Shown here: positions 15,391-30,884 of the stretch, one piece after another
Numbering within the stretch: the first letter of the stretch is position 1
Layout of the letters: each line of letters starts with the position of its first letter
Translations under genes and position numbers: made by a program
Assembly: GCF_051014685.1 (NCBI RefSeq)
Contig: NW_027479293.1
Span: 98,098-162,097 of the forward strand
Source of the DNA: Ptiloglossa arizonensis
Lineage: Eukaryota; Arthropoda; Insecta; Hymenoptera; Colletidae
Reading direction: 5' to 3'
DNA: 64,000 nucleotides
Notes under the pieces: model-generated
The model's database searches: none
What the model was told of the DNA's origin: nothing
The model's input: the letters and a program-made list of their open reading frames with translations, nothing else

Positions 15391-16104
15391 GTATAACGTA
15401 TAACGTATAACGTATAACGTATAACGTATAACGTATAACGTATAACGTATAACGTGTAACGTATAACGTATACCGTATAAAGTATAACGTATAACGTATA
15501 ACGTATAACGTATAACGTATAACGTATAACGTATAACGTATAACGTATAACGTATAACGTATAACGTATAACGTATAACATATAACGTATAACGTATAAC
15601 GTATAACGTATAACGTATAACGTATAACGTATAACGTATAACGTATAACGTATAACGCATAACGTATAACGTATAACGTATAACGTATAATGTATAACTT
15701 TTAACGTATAACGTATAACGTATAACGTAATACGTATGACGTATAACGTATAACGTATAACGTATAACGTATAACGTAGAACGTAGAACGTATAACGTAT
15801 AGCGTATAACGTATAACGTATAACGTATAACGTATAACGTATAACGTATAGCGTATAACGTATAACGTATAACGTATAACGTATAACGTATAACGTATAA
15901 CGTATAACGTATAACGTATAACGTATAACGTATAACGTATAACGTATAACGTATAACGTATAACGTATAACGTATAACGTATAACGTATAACGTATAACG
16001 TATAACGTATAACGTATACCGTATAAAGTATAACGTATAACGTATAACGTATATCGTATAACGTATAACGTTTAACGTATAACGTATAACATATAATGTA
16101 TAAC

Positions 16105-16132
16105 GCATATCCTAGAACTTATGCTGAATAAC
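16105..16132. repeat. A tag with a short cassette flank
   Basis: GCATATC form, preceded only by the GTATATC, GTTTAAC, ATATAAT end of the cassette, so it is the product of an exchange inside the cassette. Confidence 0.83.
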
Positions 16133-16504
16133 GTATAACGTATAACGTATAACGTATAACGTATAACGTATAACGTATAACGTATAACGTATAACGTGTA
16201 ACGTATAACGTATACCGTATAAAGTATAACGTATAACGTATAACGTATAACGTATAACGTATAAAGTATAACGTATAACGTATAACGTAGAACGTAGAAC
16301 GTATAACGTATAGCGTATAACGTATAACGTATAACGTATAACGTATAACGTATAACGTATAGCGTATAACGTATAACGTATAACGTATAACGTATAACGT
16401 ATAACGTATAACGTATAACGTATAACGTATAACGTATAACGTATAACGTATAACGTATGACGTATAACGTATAACGTATAACGTATAACGTATAACGTAT
16501 AACG

Positions 16505-17310
16505 TAGAACGTATAACGTATAACGTAGAACGTATAACGTATAACGTATAACGTATAACGTATAACGTATAACGTATTACGTATAACCTATAACATATAA
16601 CGTATAACGTATATCGTATAACGTATAACGTATAACGTATAACGTATAACGTACAACGTATAATGTGTAACGTATAACGTATAACGTATGACCTATAACG
16701 TATAACGTATAAGCTATAACGTAATACGTATAACGTATAACGTATAACGTATAAAGCATAACGTATAACGTATAACGTATAACGTATAACGTATACCGTA
16801 TAACGTATAACGTGTAACGTGTGACGTATAACGTATAGCGTATAACGTATATCGTATAACGTATAACGTTTAACGTATAACGTATAACATATAATGTATA
16901 ACGCATATCCTAGAACTTATGCTGAATAACGTATAACGTATAACGTATAACGTATAACGTATAACGTATAACGTATAACGTATAACTTATAACGTATAAC
17001 GTATAACGTATAACGTATAACGTATAACGTATAACGTATAACGTATAACGTATAACGTATAACGTATAACGTAGAACGTAGAACGTATAACGTATAGCGT
17101 ATAACGTATAACGTATAACGTATAACGTATAACGTATAACGTATAGCGTATAACGTATAACGTATAACGTATAACGTATAACGTATAACGTATAACGTAT
17201 AACGTATAACGTATAACGTATAACGTATAACGTATAACGCATAACGTATAACGTATAACGTATAACGTATAATGTATAACTTTTAACGTATAACGTATAA
17301 CGTATAACGT
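16505..17310. repeat. 3,360-bp displaced duplicate, copy 2
   Basis: Matches 13145-13950. Divergence starts at 17311, where GTAATAC-GTATGAC replaces consensus units. Just upstream, the GTATGAC at 16455 corresponds to 13088 at 3,367 bp, so one unit was gained or lost near the left edge. Confidence 0.88.
16651..16930. repeat. A cassette 8
   Basis: Complete cassette, identical in its private changes to the one at 13291, 3,360 bp upstream. Confidence 0.9.
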
Positions 17311-17595
17311 AATACGTATGACGTATAACGTATAACGTATAACGTATAACGTATAACGTATAACGTATAACGTATAACGTATAACGTATAACGTATAACG
17401 TATAACGTATAACGTATAACGTAGAACGTAGAACGTATAACGTATAGCGTATAACGTATAACGTATAACGTATAACGTATAACGTATAACGTATAGCGTA
17501 TAACGTATAACGTATAACGTATAACGTATAACGTATAACGTATAACGTATAACGTATAACGTATAACGTATAACGTATAACGTATAACGTATAAC

Positions 17596-18121
17596 GTATG
17601 ACGTATAACGTATAACGTATAACGTATAACGTATAACGTATAACGTAGAACGTATAACGTATAACGTAGAACGTATAACGTATAACGTATAACGTATAAC
17701 GTATAACGTATAACGTATTACGTATAACCTATAACATATAACGTATAACGTATATCGTATAACGTATAACGTATAACGTATAACGTATAACGTACAACGT
17801 ATAATGTATAACGTATAACGTATAACGTATAACCTATAACGTATAACGTATAAGCTATAACGTAATACGTATAACGTATAACGTATAACGTATAAAGCAT
17901 AACGTATAACGTATAACGTATAACGTATAACGTATACCGTATAACGTATAACGTGTAACGTGTGACGTATAACGTATAGCGTATAACGTATATCGTATAA
18001 CGTATAACGTTTAACGTATAACGTATAACATATAATGTATAACGCATATCCTAGAACTTATGCTGAATAACGTATAACGTATAACGTATAACGTATAACG
18101 TATAACGTATAACGTATAACG
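17596..18121. repeat. 1,141-bp displaced copy of 16455-16980
   Basis: The variant order follows 16455-16980 at 1,141 bp (163 units). It lacks two of the private changes in the cassette (the GTGTAAC after GTATAAT and the GTATGAC before CTATAAC) but keeps GTGTGAC, placing it as a close relative rather than an exact copy. Confidence 0.82.
17792..18071. repeat. A cassette 9
   Basis: Complete cassette that keeps GTGTGAC but has the standard units elsewhere; intermediate between the common form and cassettes 7 and 8. Confidence 0.88.
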
Positions 18122-18379
18122 TATAACGCATAACGTATAACGTATAACGTATAACGTATAACGTATAATGTATAACTTTTAACGTATAACGTATAACGTA
18201 TAACGTATAACCTATAACAAATAACGTATTACGTATAACGTATAACGTATAACGTATAACGTATAACGTATAACGTATAACGCATAACGTATAACGTATA
18301 ACGTATAACGTATAATGTATAACTTTTAACGTATAACGTATAACGTATAACGTAATACGTATAACGTATAACGTATAAC

Positions 18380-18659
18380 GTACAACGTATAATGTATAAC
18401 GTATAACGTATAACGTATAACCTATAACGTATAACGTATAAGCTATAACGTAATACGTATAACGTATAACGTATAACGTATAAAGCATAACGTATAACGT
18501 ATGACGTATAACGTATAACGTATACCGTATAACGTATAACGTGTAACGTATGACGTATAACGTATAGCGTATAACGTATATCGTATAACGTATAACGTTT
18601 AACGTATAACGTATAACATATAATGTATAACGCATATCCTAGAACTTATGCTGAATAAC
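18380..18659. repeat. A cassette 10
   Basis: Complete cassette 588 bp (84 units) after cassette 9. It has one private GTATGAC shortly after the GCATAAC unit. Confidence 0.88.
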
Positions 18660-19065
18660 GTATAACGTATAACGTATAACGTATAACGTATAACGTATAA
18701 CGTATAACGTATAACGTGTAACGTATAACGTATACCGTATAAAGTATAACGTATAACGTATAACGTATTACGTATAACGTATAACGTATAACGTATAACG
18801 TATAACGTATAACGTATAACGTATAACGTATAACGTATAACGTATAACGGATAACGTATAACGTATAACGTATAACGTATAACGTATAACGTATAACGTA
18901 TAATGTATAACCTATAACAAATAACGTATTACGTATAACGTATAACGTATAACGTATAACGTATAACGTATAACGTATAACGTATAACGTATAACGTATA
19001 ACGTATAACGTATAACGTATAACGTATAACGTATAACGTATAACGTATAACGTATAACGTATAAC

Positions 19066-19114
19066 GTATACCGTATAATGTATATCGTATAACGTAAGAC
19101 CTATGAAGTATAAC
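19066..19114. repeat. C marker, single
   Basis: A seven-unit, 49-bp string running from GTATACC-GTATAAT-GT through GTATATC to GTAAGAC and CTATGAA. First occurrence in the window. Confidence 0.88.
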
Positions 19115-19513
19115 GTATAACGTATAACGTATAACGTATAACGTATAATGTATAACGTATAACGTATAACGTATAACGTATAACGTATAACGTATAACGT
19201 ATAACGTATAACGTATAACGTATAACGCATAACGTATAACGTATAACGTATAACGTATAACGTATAATGTATAACTTTTAACGTATAACGTATTACGTAT
19301 AACGTATAACGTATAACGTATAACGTATAACGTATAACGTATAACGTATAACGTATAACGTATAACGTATAACGGATAACGTATAACGTATAACGTATAA
19401 CGTATAACGTATAACGTATAACGTATAATGTATAACCTATAACAAATAACGTATTACGTATAACGTATAACGTATAACGTATAACGTATAACGTATAACG
19501 TATAACGTATAAC

Positions 19514-19562
19514 GTATACCGTATAATGTATATCGTATAACGTAAGACCTATGAAGTATAAC
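19514..19562. repeat. C marker, single
   Basis: Same seven-unit string, 448 bp (64 units) after the first. Confidence 0.88.
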
Positions 19563-19800
19563 GTATAACGTATAACGTATAACGTATAACGTATAATGTA
19601 TAACGTATAACGTATAACGTATAATGTATAACCTATAACAAATAACGTATTACGTATAACGTATAACGTATAACGTATAACGTATAACGTATAACGTATA
19701 ACGTATAACGTATAACCTATGACGTATAACGTATAATGTATAACTTTTAACGTATAACGTATAACGTATAACGTAATACGTATAACGTATAACGTATAAC

Positions 19801-20080
19801 GTACAACGTATAATGTATAACGTATAACGTATAACGTATAACCTATAACGTATAACGTATAAGCTATAACGTAATACGTATAACGTATAACGTATAACGT
19901 ATAAAGCATAACGTATAACGTATAACGTATAACGTATAACGTATACCGTATAACGTATAACGTGTAACGTATGACGTATAACGTATAGCGTATAACGTAT
20001 ATCGTATAACGTATAACGTTTAACGTATAACGTATAACATATAATGTATAACGCATATCCTAGAACTTATGCTGAATAAC
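19801..20080. repeat. A cassette 11, last before a 17.6-kb gap in A tags
   Basis: Complete cassette. The next A tag is at 37916. It lies among C markers and has a close relative at 39771. Confidence 0.9.
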
Positions 20081-20535
20081 GTATAACGTATAACGTATAA
20101 CGTATAACGTATAACGTATAACGTATAACGTATAACGTGTAACGTATAACGTATACCGTATAAAGTATAACGTATAACGTATAACGTATAACGTATAACG
20201 TATAACGTATAACGTATAACGTATAACGTATAACGTATAACGTATAACGTATAACGTATAACGTATAACGGATAACGTATAACGTATAACGTATAACGTA
20301 TAACGTATAACGTATAACGTATAATGTATAACCTATAACAAATAACGTATTACGTATAACGTATAACGTATAACGTATAACGTATAACGTATAACGTATA
20401 ACGTATAACGTATAACGTATAACGTATAACGTATAACGTATAACGTATAACGTATAACGTATAACGTATAACGTATAACGTATAACGTATAACGTATAAC
20501 GTATAACGTATAACGTATAACGTATAACGTATAAC

Positions 20536-20871
20536 GTATACCGTATAATGTATATCGTATAACGTAAGACCTATGAAGTATAACGTATAACGTATAACGT
20601 ATAACGTATAACGTATAATGTATAACGTATAACGTATAACGTATAATGTATAACCTATAACAAATAACGTATTACGTATAACGTATAACGTATAACGTAT
20701 AACGTATAACGTATAACGTATAACGTATAACGTATAACCTATGACGTATAACGTATAACGTATAATGTATACCGTATAACGTATATCGTATAACGTATAA
20801 CGTATAACGTATTACATATTACGTATACCGTATAATGTATATCGTATAACGTAAGACCTATGAAGTATAAC
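20536..20871. repeat. C doublet 1 (markers 287 bp apart)
   Basis: Two copies of the 49-bp C marker start at 20536 and 20823, 41 units apart. The second is preceded by a GTATTAC-ATATTAC pair, the first by consensus units. Confidence 0.9.
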
Positions 20872-20969
20872 GTATAACGTATAACGTATAACGTATAACG
20901 TATAATGTATAACGTATAACGTATAACGTATAACGTATAACGTATAACGTATAACGTATAACGTATAAC

Positions 20970-21004
20970 GTGTAACGTATAACGTGTAACGTATAACGTG
21001 TAAC
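20970..21004. repeat. Alternating GTGTAAC/GTATAAC dimer run
   Basis: GTGTAAC units at 20970, 20984 and 20998 alternate with consensus units, giving a 14-bp dimer. The run is cut by the six-base unit at 21005. Confidence 0.85.
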
Positions 21005-21010
21005 GGTAAC
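21005..21010. other. Single phase slip (six-base unit)
   Basis: A GGTAAC hexamer stands where a seven-base unit is expected. Consensus units start at 5 modulo 7 before it and 4 modulo 7 after it. It is the only phase change detected in the first 42.3 kb. Confidence 0.85.
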
Positions 21011-21192
21011 GTATAACGTATAACGTATAACGTATAACGTATAACGTATAACGTATAACGTATAACGTATAACGTATAACGTATAACGTATAACGTATAA
21101 CGTATAACGTATAACGTATAACGTATAACGTATAACGTATAACGTATAACGTATAACGTATAACGTATAACGTATAACGTATAACGTATAAC

Positions 21193-21241
21193 GTGTAACG
21201 TATAACGTGTAACGTATAACGTGTAACGTATAACGTGTAAC
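21193..21241. repeat. Alternating GTGTAAC/GTATAAC dimer run, four copies
   Basis: GTGTAAC at 21193, 21207, 21221 and 21235, each separated by one consensus unit. Confidence 0.87.
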
Positions 21242-21395
21242 GTATAACGTATAACGTATAACGTATAACGTATAACGTATAACGTATAACGTATAACGTA
21301 TAACGTATAACGTATAACGTATAACGTATAACGTATAACGTATAACGTATAACGTATAACGTATAACGTATAACGTATAACGTATAACGTATAAC

Positions 21396-21731
21396 GTATA
21401 CCGTATAATGTATATCGTATAACGTAAGACCTATGAAGTATAACGTATAACGTATAACGTATAACGTATAACGTATAACGTATAACGTATAACGTATAAC
21501 GTATAATGTATAACCTATAACAAATAACGTATTACGTATAACGTATAACGTATAACGTATAACGTATAACGTATAACGTATAACGTATAACGTATAACCT
21601 ATGACGTATAACGTATAACGTATAATGTATACCGTATAACGTATATCGTATAACGTATAACGTATAACGTATTACATATTACGTATACCGTATAATGTAT
21701 ATCGTATAACGTAAGACCTATGAAGTATAAC
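21396..21731. repeat. C doublet 2
   Basis: Markers start at 21396 and 21683, again 287 bp apart, with the same GTATTAC-ATATTAC lead to the second. Confidence 0.9.
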
Positions 21732-22494
21732 GTATAACGTATAACGTATAACGTATAACGTATAATGTATAACGTATAACGTATAACGTATAACGTATAA
21801 CGTATAACGTATAACGTATAACGTATAACGTATAACGTATAACGTATAACGTATAACGTATAACGTGTAACGTATAACGTATAACGTATAACGTATAACG
21901 TATAACGTATAACGTATAACGTTTAACGTATATTGTATAACGTATAACGTATAACGTATAACGTATAACCTATGACGTATAACGTATAACGTATAACGTA
22001 TAACGTATAACGTATAACGTATAACGTATAACGTATAACGTGTAACGTATAACGTATAACGTATAACGTATAACGTATAACGTATAACGTATAACGTATA
22101 TTGTATAACGTATAACGTATAACGTATAACGTATAACCTATAACCTATGACGTATAACGTATAACGTATAACGTATAACGTATAACGTATAACGTATAAC
22201 GTATAACGTATAACGTATAACCTATGACGTATAACGTATAACGTATAATGTATACCGTATAACGTATAACGTATAACGTATAACGTATAACGTATAATGT
22301 ATAACGTATAACGTATGACGTATAACGTATAACCTATGACGTATAACGTATAACGTATAACCTATAACGTATAACGTATAACGTATAAAGTACAACGTAT
22401 AACGTATAACGTATAACGTATAACGTATAACGTATAACGTATATTGTATAACGTATAACGTATAACGAATAACGTATAACGTACAACATATAAC

Positions 22495-22543
22495 GTATAC
22501 CGTATAATGTATATCGTATAACGTAAGACCTATGAAGTATAAC
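22495..22543. repeat. C marker, single
   Basis: Complete 49-bp string preceded by GTACAAC-ATATAAC, inside the start of domain B. Confidence 0.87.
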
Positions 22544-23075
22544 GTATAGCGTATAACGTATAACGTATAACCTATGACGTATAACGTATAACGTATAAAG
22601 TATAACGTATAACGTATAACGTATAACGTATAACGTATAACGTATAACGTATAAGGTATAACGTATAACGTATAACCTATGACGTATAACGTATAACGTA
22701 TAACCTATAACGTATAACGTATAACGTATAAAGTACAACGTATAACGTATAACGTATAACGTATAACGCGTAACGTATAACGTATATTGTATAACGTATA
22801 ACGTATAACGTATAACGTATAACGTTTAACGTATATTGTATAACGTATAACGTATAACGTATAACCTATGACGTATAACGTATAACGTATAACGTATAAC
22901 GTATAACGTATAACGTATAACGTATAACGTATAACGTATAAAGTACAACGTATAACGTATAACGTATAACGTATAACGTATAACGTATAACGTATATTGT
23001 ATAACGTATAACGTATAACGTATAACGTATAACGTAAAACATATAACGTATAACGTATAACGTATTACATATTAC

Positions 23076-23124
23076 GTATACCGTATAATGTATATCGTAT
23101 AACGTAAGACCTATGAAGTATAAC
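23076..23124. repeat. C marker, single
   Basis: Complete string with the GTATTAC-ATATTAC lead. It is the last C marker until 38385. Confidence 0.87.
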
Positions 23125-23229
23125 GTATAACGTATAACGTATAACGTATAACGTATAACGTATAGCGTATAACGTATAACGTATAACGTATAACGTATAA
23201 CGTATAACGTATAACGTATAACGTATAAC

Positions 23230-23264
23230 GTGTAACGTATAACGTGTAACGTATAACGTGTAAC
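23230..23264. repeat. Alternating GTGTAAC/GTATAAC dimer run
   Basis: GTGTAAC at 23230, 23244 and 23258, following the C marker at 23076. Confidence 0.85.
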
Positions 23265-26200
23265 GTATAACGTATAACGTATAACGTATAACGTATAACG
23301 TATAACGTATAACGTATAACGTATAACGTATAACGTATAACGTATAACGTATAACGTATAACGTATAACGTATAACGTATAACGTTTAACGTATATTGTA
23401 TAACGTATAACGTATAACGTATAACCTATGACGTATAACGTATAACGTATAACGTATAACGTATAACGTATAACATATAAAGTACAACGTATAACGTATA
23501 ACGTATAACGTATAACGTATAACGCATAACGTATAACGTATAACGTATAACGTATAACGTATAACGTATGAAGTATTACGTGTAACGTACAACGTATAAC
23601 GTATAACGTATAACGTATAACCTATGACGTATAACGTATAACGTATAACGTATAACGTATAACGTATAACGTATAACGTATAACGTATAACGTATAACGT
23701 TTAACGTATATTGTATAACGTATAACGTATAACGTATAACCTATGACGTATAACGTATAACGTATAACGTATAACGTATCACATATAACGTATAACGTAT
23801 AACGTATAACCTATGACGTATAACGTATAACGTATAACGTATAACGTATAACGTATAACGTATAACGTATAACGTATAACGTTTAACGTATAACGTATAA
23901 CGTATAACGTATAACGTATATTGTATAACGTATAACGTATAACGTATAACGTATATTGTATAACGTATAACGTATAACGTATAACCTATGACGTATAACG
24001 TATAACGTATAACGTATACCGTATAACGTATAACGTATAACGTATAACGTATAACGTATATTGTATAACGTATAACGTATAACGTATAACGTATAACGTA
24101 TAACCTATGACGTATAACGTATAACGTATAACGTATAACGTATAACGTATAACGTATAACGTATAACGTATATCGTATAACGTATAACGTTTAACGTATA
24201 TTGTATAACGTATAACGTATAACGTATAACCTATGACGTATAACGTATAACGTATAACGTATACCGTATAACGTATAACGTATAACGTATAACGTATAAC
24301 GTATAACGTATATTGTATAACGTATAACGTATAACGTATAACGTATAACCTATGACGTATAACGTATAACGTATAATGTATACCGTATAACGTATAACGT
24401 ATAACGTATAACGTATAACGTATAATGTATAACGTATAACGTATGACGTATAACGTATAACCTATGACGTATAACGTATAACGTATAACGTATAACCTAT
24501 AACGTATAACGTATAACGTATAAAGTACAACGTATAACGTATAACGTATAACGTATAACGTATAACGTATAACGTATATTGTATAACGTATAACGTATAA
24601 CGAATAACGTATAACGTACAACATATAACGTATAACGTATAACGTATAACCTATGACGTATAACGTATAACGTATAACGTATAACGTATAACGTATAACG
24701 TATAACGTATAACGTATAACGTATAACGTATAACGTATAACGTATAACGTATAACGTATAACGTTTAACGTATATTGTATAACGTATAACGTATAACGTA
24801 TAACCTATGACGTATAACGTATAACGTATAACGTATAACCTATGACGTATAACGTATAACGTATAACGTATAACGTATAACGTATAACGTATAACGTATA
24901 ACGTATAACGTATAACGTATAACGTATAACGTATAACGTATAACGTATATTGTATAACGTATAACGTATAACGTATAACCTATGACGTATAACGTATACC
25001 GTATAACGTATAACGTATAACGTATAACGTATAACGTATATTGTATAACGTATAACGTATAACGTATAACGTATAACGTATAACCTATGACGTATAACGT
25101 ATAACGTATAACGTATAACGTATAACGTATAACGTATAACGTATAACGTATAACGTATATCGTATAACGTATAACGTTTAACGTATATTGTATAACGTAT
25201 AACGTATAACGTATAACCTATGACGTATAACGTATAACGTATAACGTATAACGTATAACGTATAACGTATAACGTATAACGTTTAACGTATATTGTATAA
25301 CGTATAACGTATAACGTATAACCTATGACGTATAACGTATAACGTATAACGTATAACGTATAACGTATAACGTATAACGTATAACGTATAACGTGCAACG
25401 TATAACGTATAACGTATAACGTATAACGTATAACGTATAACGTATAACGTATAACGTATAACGTATAACGTATAACGTATAACGTATAACGTATAACGTA
25501 TAACGTATAACGTATAACGTTTAACGTATATTGTATAACGTATAACGTATAACGTATAACCTATGACGTATAACGTATAACGTATAACGTATAACGTATG
25601 ACGTATAACGTATAACGTATAACGTATAACGTATAACGTATAACGTATAACGTATAACGTATAACGTATAACGTATAACGTATAACGTATAACCTATGAC
25701 GTATAACGTATAACGTATAACGTATAACGTATCACATATAACGTATTACGTATAACGTATAACGTATAACGTATAACGTATAACGTATAACGTATAACGT
25801 ATAACGTATAACGTATAACATATAAAGTACAACGTATAACGTATAACGTATAACGTATAACGTATAACGCATAACGTATAACGTATAACGTATAACGTAT
25901 AACGTATGAAGTATTACGTGTAACGTACAACGTATAACGTATAACGTATAACGTATAACCTATGACGTATAACGTATAACGTATAACGTATAACGTATAA
26001 CGTATAACGTATAACGTATAACGTATAACGTTTAACGTATAACGTATAACGTATAACGTATGACGTATATTGTATAACGTATAACGTATAACGTATAACG
26101 TATATTGTATAACGTATAACGTATAACGTATAACCTATGACGTATAACGTATAACGTATAACGTATACCGTATAACGTATAACGTATAACGTATAACGTA

Positions 26201-26580
26201 TAACGTATATTGTATAACGTATAACGTATAACGTATAACGTATAACGTATAACCTATGACGTATAACGTATAACGTATAACGTATAACGTATAACGTATA
26301 ACGTATAACGTATAACGTATATCGTATAACGTATAACGTTTAACGTATATTGTATAACGTATAACGTATAACGTATAACGTATAACCTATGACGTATAAC
26401 GTATAACGTATAACGTATAACGTATAACGTATAACGTATAACGTATAACGTATAACGTGTAACGTATAACGTATAACGTATAACGTATAACGTATAACGT
26501 ATGACGTATAACGTATAACGTATAACGTATAACGTATAACGTATAACGTATAACGTATAACGTATAACGTATAACGTATA

Positions 26581-27122
26581 ACGTTTAACGTATATTGTAT
26601 AACGTATAACGTATAACGTATAACCTATGACGTATAACGTATAACGTATAACGTATAACGTATGACGTATAACGTATAACGTATAACGTATAACGTATAA
26701 CGTATAACGTATAACGTATAACGTATAACGTATAACGTATAACGTATAACCTATAAAGTATAACGTATAACGTATAACGTATAACGTATATTGTATAACG
26801 TATAACGTATAACGTATAACCTATGACGTATAACGTATACCGTATAACGTATAACGTATAACGTATAACGTATAACGTATATTGTATAACGTATAACGTA
26901 TAACGTATAACGTATAACGTATAACCTATGACGTATAACGTATAACGTATAACGTATAACGTATAACGTATAACGTATAACGTATAACGTATAACGTATA
27001 TCGTATAACGTATAACGTTTAACGTATATTGTATAACGTATAACGTATAACGTATAACCTATGACGTATAACGTATAACGTATAACGTATAACGTATAAC
27101 GTATAACGCATAACGTACAACG
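26581..27122. repeat. 1,820-bp displaced duplicate, copy 1
   Basis: Starts inside a GTTTAAC-GTATATT pair and ends at a GCATAAC-GTACAAC pair. The same order recurs 1,820 bp (260 units) downstream. After the match, copy 1 continues to GTATATT, whereas copy 2 continues to CTATGAC. Confidence 0.85.
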
Positions 27123-28400
27123 TATAACGTATAACGTATATTGTATAACGTATAACGTATAACGTATAACGTATAACGTATAACGTATAACGTATAACGT
27201 ATAACGTATAACGTATAACGTATAACGTATAACGTATAACGTATAACGTATATCGTATAACGTATAACGTTTAACGTATATTGTATAACGTATAACGTAT
27301 AACGTATAACCTATGACGTATAACGTATAACCTATGACGTATAACGTATACCGTATAACGTATAACGTATAACGTATAACGTATAACGTATATTGTATAA
27401 CGTATAACGTATAACGTATAACGTATAACGTATAACGTATAACGTATAACGTATAACGTATAACCTATAAAGTATAACGTATAACGTATAACGTATAACG
27501 TATATTGTATAACGTATAACGTATAACGTATAACCTATGACGTATAACGTATACCGTATAACGTATAACGTATAACGTATAACGTATAACGTATATTGTA
27601 TAACGTATAACGTATAACGTATAACGTATAACGTATAACCTATGACGTATAACGTATAACGTATAACGTATAACGTATAACGTATAACGTATAACGTATA
27701 ACGTATAACGTATATCGTATAACGTATAACGTTTAACGTATATTGTATAACGTATAACGTATAACGTATAACCTATGACGTATAACGTATAACGTATAAC
27801 GTATACCGTATAACGTATAACGTATAACGTATAACGTATAACGTATAACGTATATTGTATAACGTATAACGTATAACGTATAACGTATAACCTATGACGT
27901 ATAACGTATAACGTATAACGTATACCGTATAACGTATAACGTATAACGTATAACGTATAACGTATATTGTATAACGTATAACGTATAACGTATAACGTAT
28001 AACGTATAACGTATAACGTATAACGTATAACGTATAACGTATAACGTATATTGTATAACGCATAACGTATAACGTATACCGTATAACGTATAACGTATAA
28101 CGTATAACGTATAACGTATAACGTATAACGTATAACGTATAACGTATAACGTATAACGTAAAAAGTATGACGTATAACGTATAACGTATAACGTATAACG
28201 TATAACGTAAAAAGTATGACGTATATCGTATGACGTATAACGTATAACGTGTAACGTATAACGTGTAACGTTTAACGTATAACGTATAACGTATAACGTA
28301 TAACGTATATTGTATAACGTATAACGTATAACGTATAACGTATAACGTATAACGTATAACGTATAACGTATAACGTATAACGTATAACGTATAACGTATA

Positions 28401-28942
28401 ACGTTTAACGTATATTGTATAACGTATAACGTATAACGTATAACCTATGACGTATAACGTATAACGTATAACGTATAACGTATGACGTATAACGTATAAC
28501 GTATAACGTATAACGTATAACGTATAACGTATAACGTATAACGTATAACGTATAACGTATAACGTATAACCTATAAAGTATAACGTATAACGTATAACGT
28601 ATAACGTATATTGTATAACGTATAACGTATAACGTATAACCTATGACGTATAACGTATACCGTATAACGTATAACGTATAACGTATAACGTATAACGTAT
28701 ATTGTATAACGTATAACGTATAACGTATAACGTATAACGTATAACCTATGACGTATAACGTATAACGTATAACGTATAACGTATAACGTATAACGTATAA
28801 CGTATAACGTATAACGTATATCGTATAACGTATAACGTTTAACGTATATTGTATAACGTATAACGTATAACGTATAACCTATGACGTATAACGTATAACG
28901 TATAACGTATAACGTATAACGTATAACGCATAACGTACAACG
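28401..28942. repeat. 1,820-bp displaced duplicate, copy 2
   Basis: Matches 26581-27122 unit for unit as far as I compared. Related modules with the same variant order occur at about 31.2-31.75 and 33.6-34.13 kb, so this roughly 540-bp module is a recurrent building block of domain B. Confidence 0.83.
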
Positions 28943-30884
28943 TATAACGTATAACGTATAACGTATAACCTATGACGTATAACGTATAACGTATAACGTA
29001 TACCGTATAACGTATAACGTATAACGTATAACGTATAACGTATATTGTATAACGTATAACGTATAACGTATAACGTATAACGTATAACGTATAACGTATA
29101 ACGTATAACGTATAACGTATAACGTATAACGTATAACGTATAACATATAACGTTTAACGTATAACGTATAACGTATAACGTATAACGTATTACATATTAC
29201 GTATACCGTATAACGTATAACGTATAACGTATAACCTATGACGTATAACGTATAACGTATAACGTATAACGTATAACGTATGACGTATAATGTATGACGT
29301 ATAACGTATAACGTATAACGTATAACGTATAACGTATATTGTATAACGCAAAACGTATAACGTATACCGTATAACGTATAACGTATAACGTATAACGTAT
29401 AACGTATAACGTATAACGTATAACGTATAACGTATAACGTATAACGTATAACGTAAAAAGTATGACGTATAACGTATAACGTATAACGTGTAACGTAAAA
29501 AGTATGACGTATATCGTATGACGTATAACGTATAACGTGTAACGTATAACGTGTAACGTATAACGTATAACGTATAACGTATAACGTATAACGTATATTG
29601 TATAACGTATAACGTATAACGTATAACGTATAACGTATAACGTATAACGTATAACGTATAACGTATAACATATAACGTTTAACGTATAACGTATAACGTA
29701 TAACGTATAACGTATTACATATTACGTATACCGTATAACGTATAACGTATAACGTATAACCTATGACGTATAACGTATAACGTATAACGTATAACGTATA
29801 ACGTATGACGTATAATGTATGACGTATAACGTATAACGTATAACGTATAACGTATAACGTGTAACGTATAACGTATAACGTATAACCTATGACGTATAAC
29901 GTATAACGTATAACGTATAACGCATAACGAATAACGTATAACGTATAACGTATAACGTATAACGCATAACGTATAACGTAAAACGTATAACGTATAATGT
30001 ATAACGTATAACGTATAACGTATAACCTATGACGTATAACGTATAACGTATAACGTATAACGTATAACGTATAACGTATAACGTATAAAGTACAACGTAT
30101 AACGTGTAACGTATAACGTGTAACGTATAACGTATAACGTATAACGTATAACGTATAACGTATAACGTATAACATATAACGTATAAGGTATAACGTATAA
30201 CGTATAACGTATAACGTATAACGTATAATTTATAACGTATAACGTATAACGTATAACGTATAACGTATAACGTATAACGTATAACGTATAACGTATAACG
30301 TATAACGTATAACGTATAACGTAAAACGTATAAAGTATAACGTATAACGTATAACGTATAACGTATAACGTATAACGTATAACGTATAACGTATGACGTA
30401 TAATGCATAACGTACAACGTATAACGTATAACGTATAACGTATAACGTATAACGTATAACGTATAACGTATAACGTATAACGTATAACGTTTGACGTGTA
30501 ACGTATAACGTATAACGTATAACGTATAACGTATAACGTGTAACGTATAACCCATTACGTATAACGTATAACGTATAACGTAAAACGTATAACGTATAAC
30601 GTATAACGTATATCGTATAACGTATAACGTTTAACGTATATTGTATAACGTATAACGTATAACGTATAACCTATGACGTATAACGTATAACGTATAACGT
30701 ATAACGTATAACGTATAACGCATAACGTACAACGTATAACGTATAACGTATAACGTATAACCTATGACGTATAACGTATAACGTATAACGTATACCGTAT
30801 AACGTATAACGTATAACGTATAACGTATAACGTATATTGTATAACGTATAACGTATAACGTATAACGTATAACGTATAACGTAT

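Larger units (their letters stand above)
1..18659. repeat. Array domain A, first block
   Basis: This block is defined by repeated copies of the A tag (core CTAGAACTTATGCT) and by associated variant strings: paired GTAGAAC units followed by GTATAGC, CTATAAC followed by AAATAAC, and a GTATAAT, GTATAAC, TTTTAAC string. It lacks the GTATATT units typical of domain B. The heptamer phase stays at position 5 modulo 7 at every point tested. Several internal segmental duplications lie within it. Confidence 0.85.
18660..21928. repeat. A-to-C transition domain
   Basis: The last A tag of this half of the window ends at 20080. C markers (a GTAAGAC unit followed by CTATGAA) appear from 19066, and two 287-bp C doublets lie at 20.5-20.9 and 21.4-21.7 kb. 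A and C markers are interleaved between 18.66 and 20.1 kb, so the change is gradual in block order but each block is sharply defined. The only phase slip in the first 42 kb lies here, at 21005-21010. Confidence 0.75.

Noticed and set aside
1083..20080. CRISPR-like array, with A tags as repeats
   Set aside because: The spacing is irregular (266 bp to several kb), the intervals are themselves satellite units rather than unique spacers, and no cas-like gene is present.
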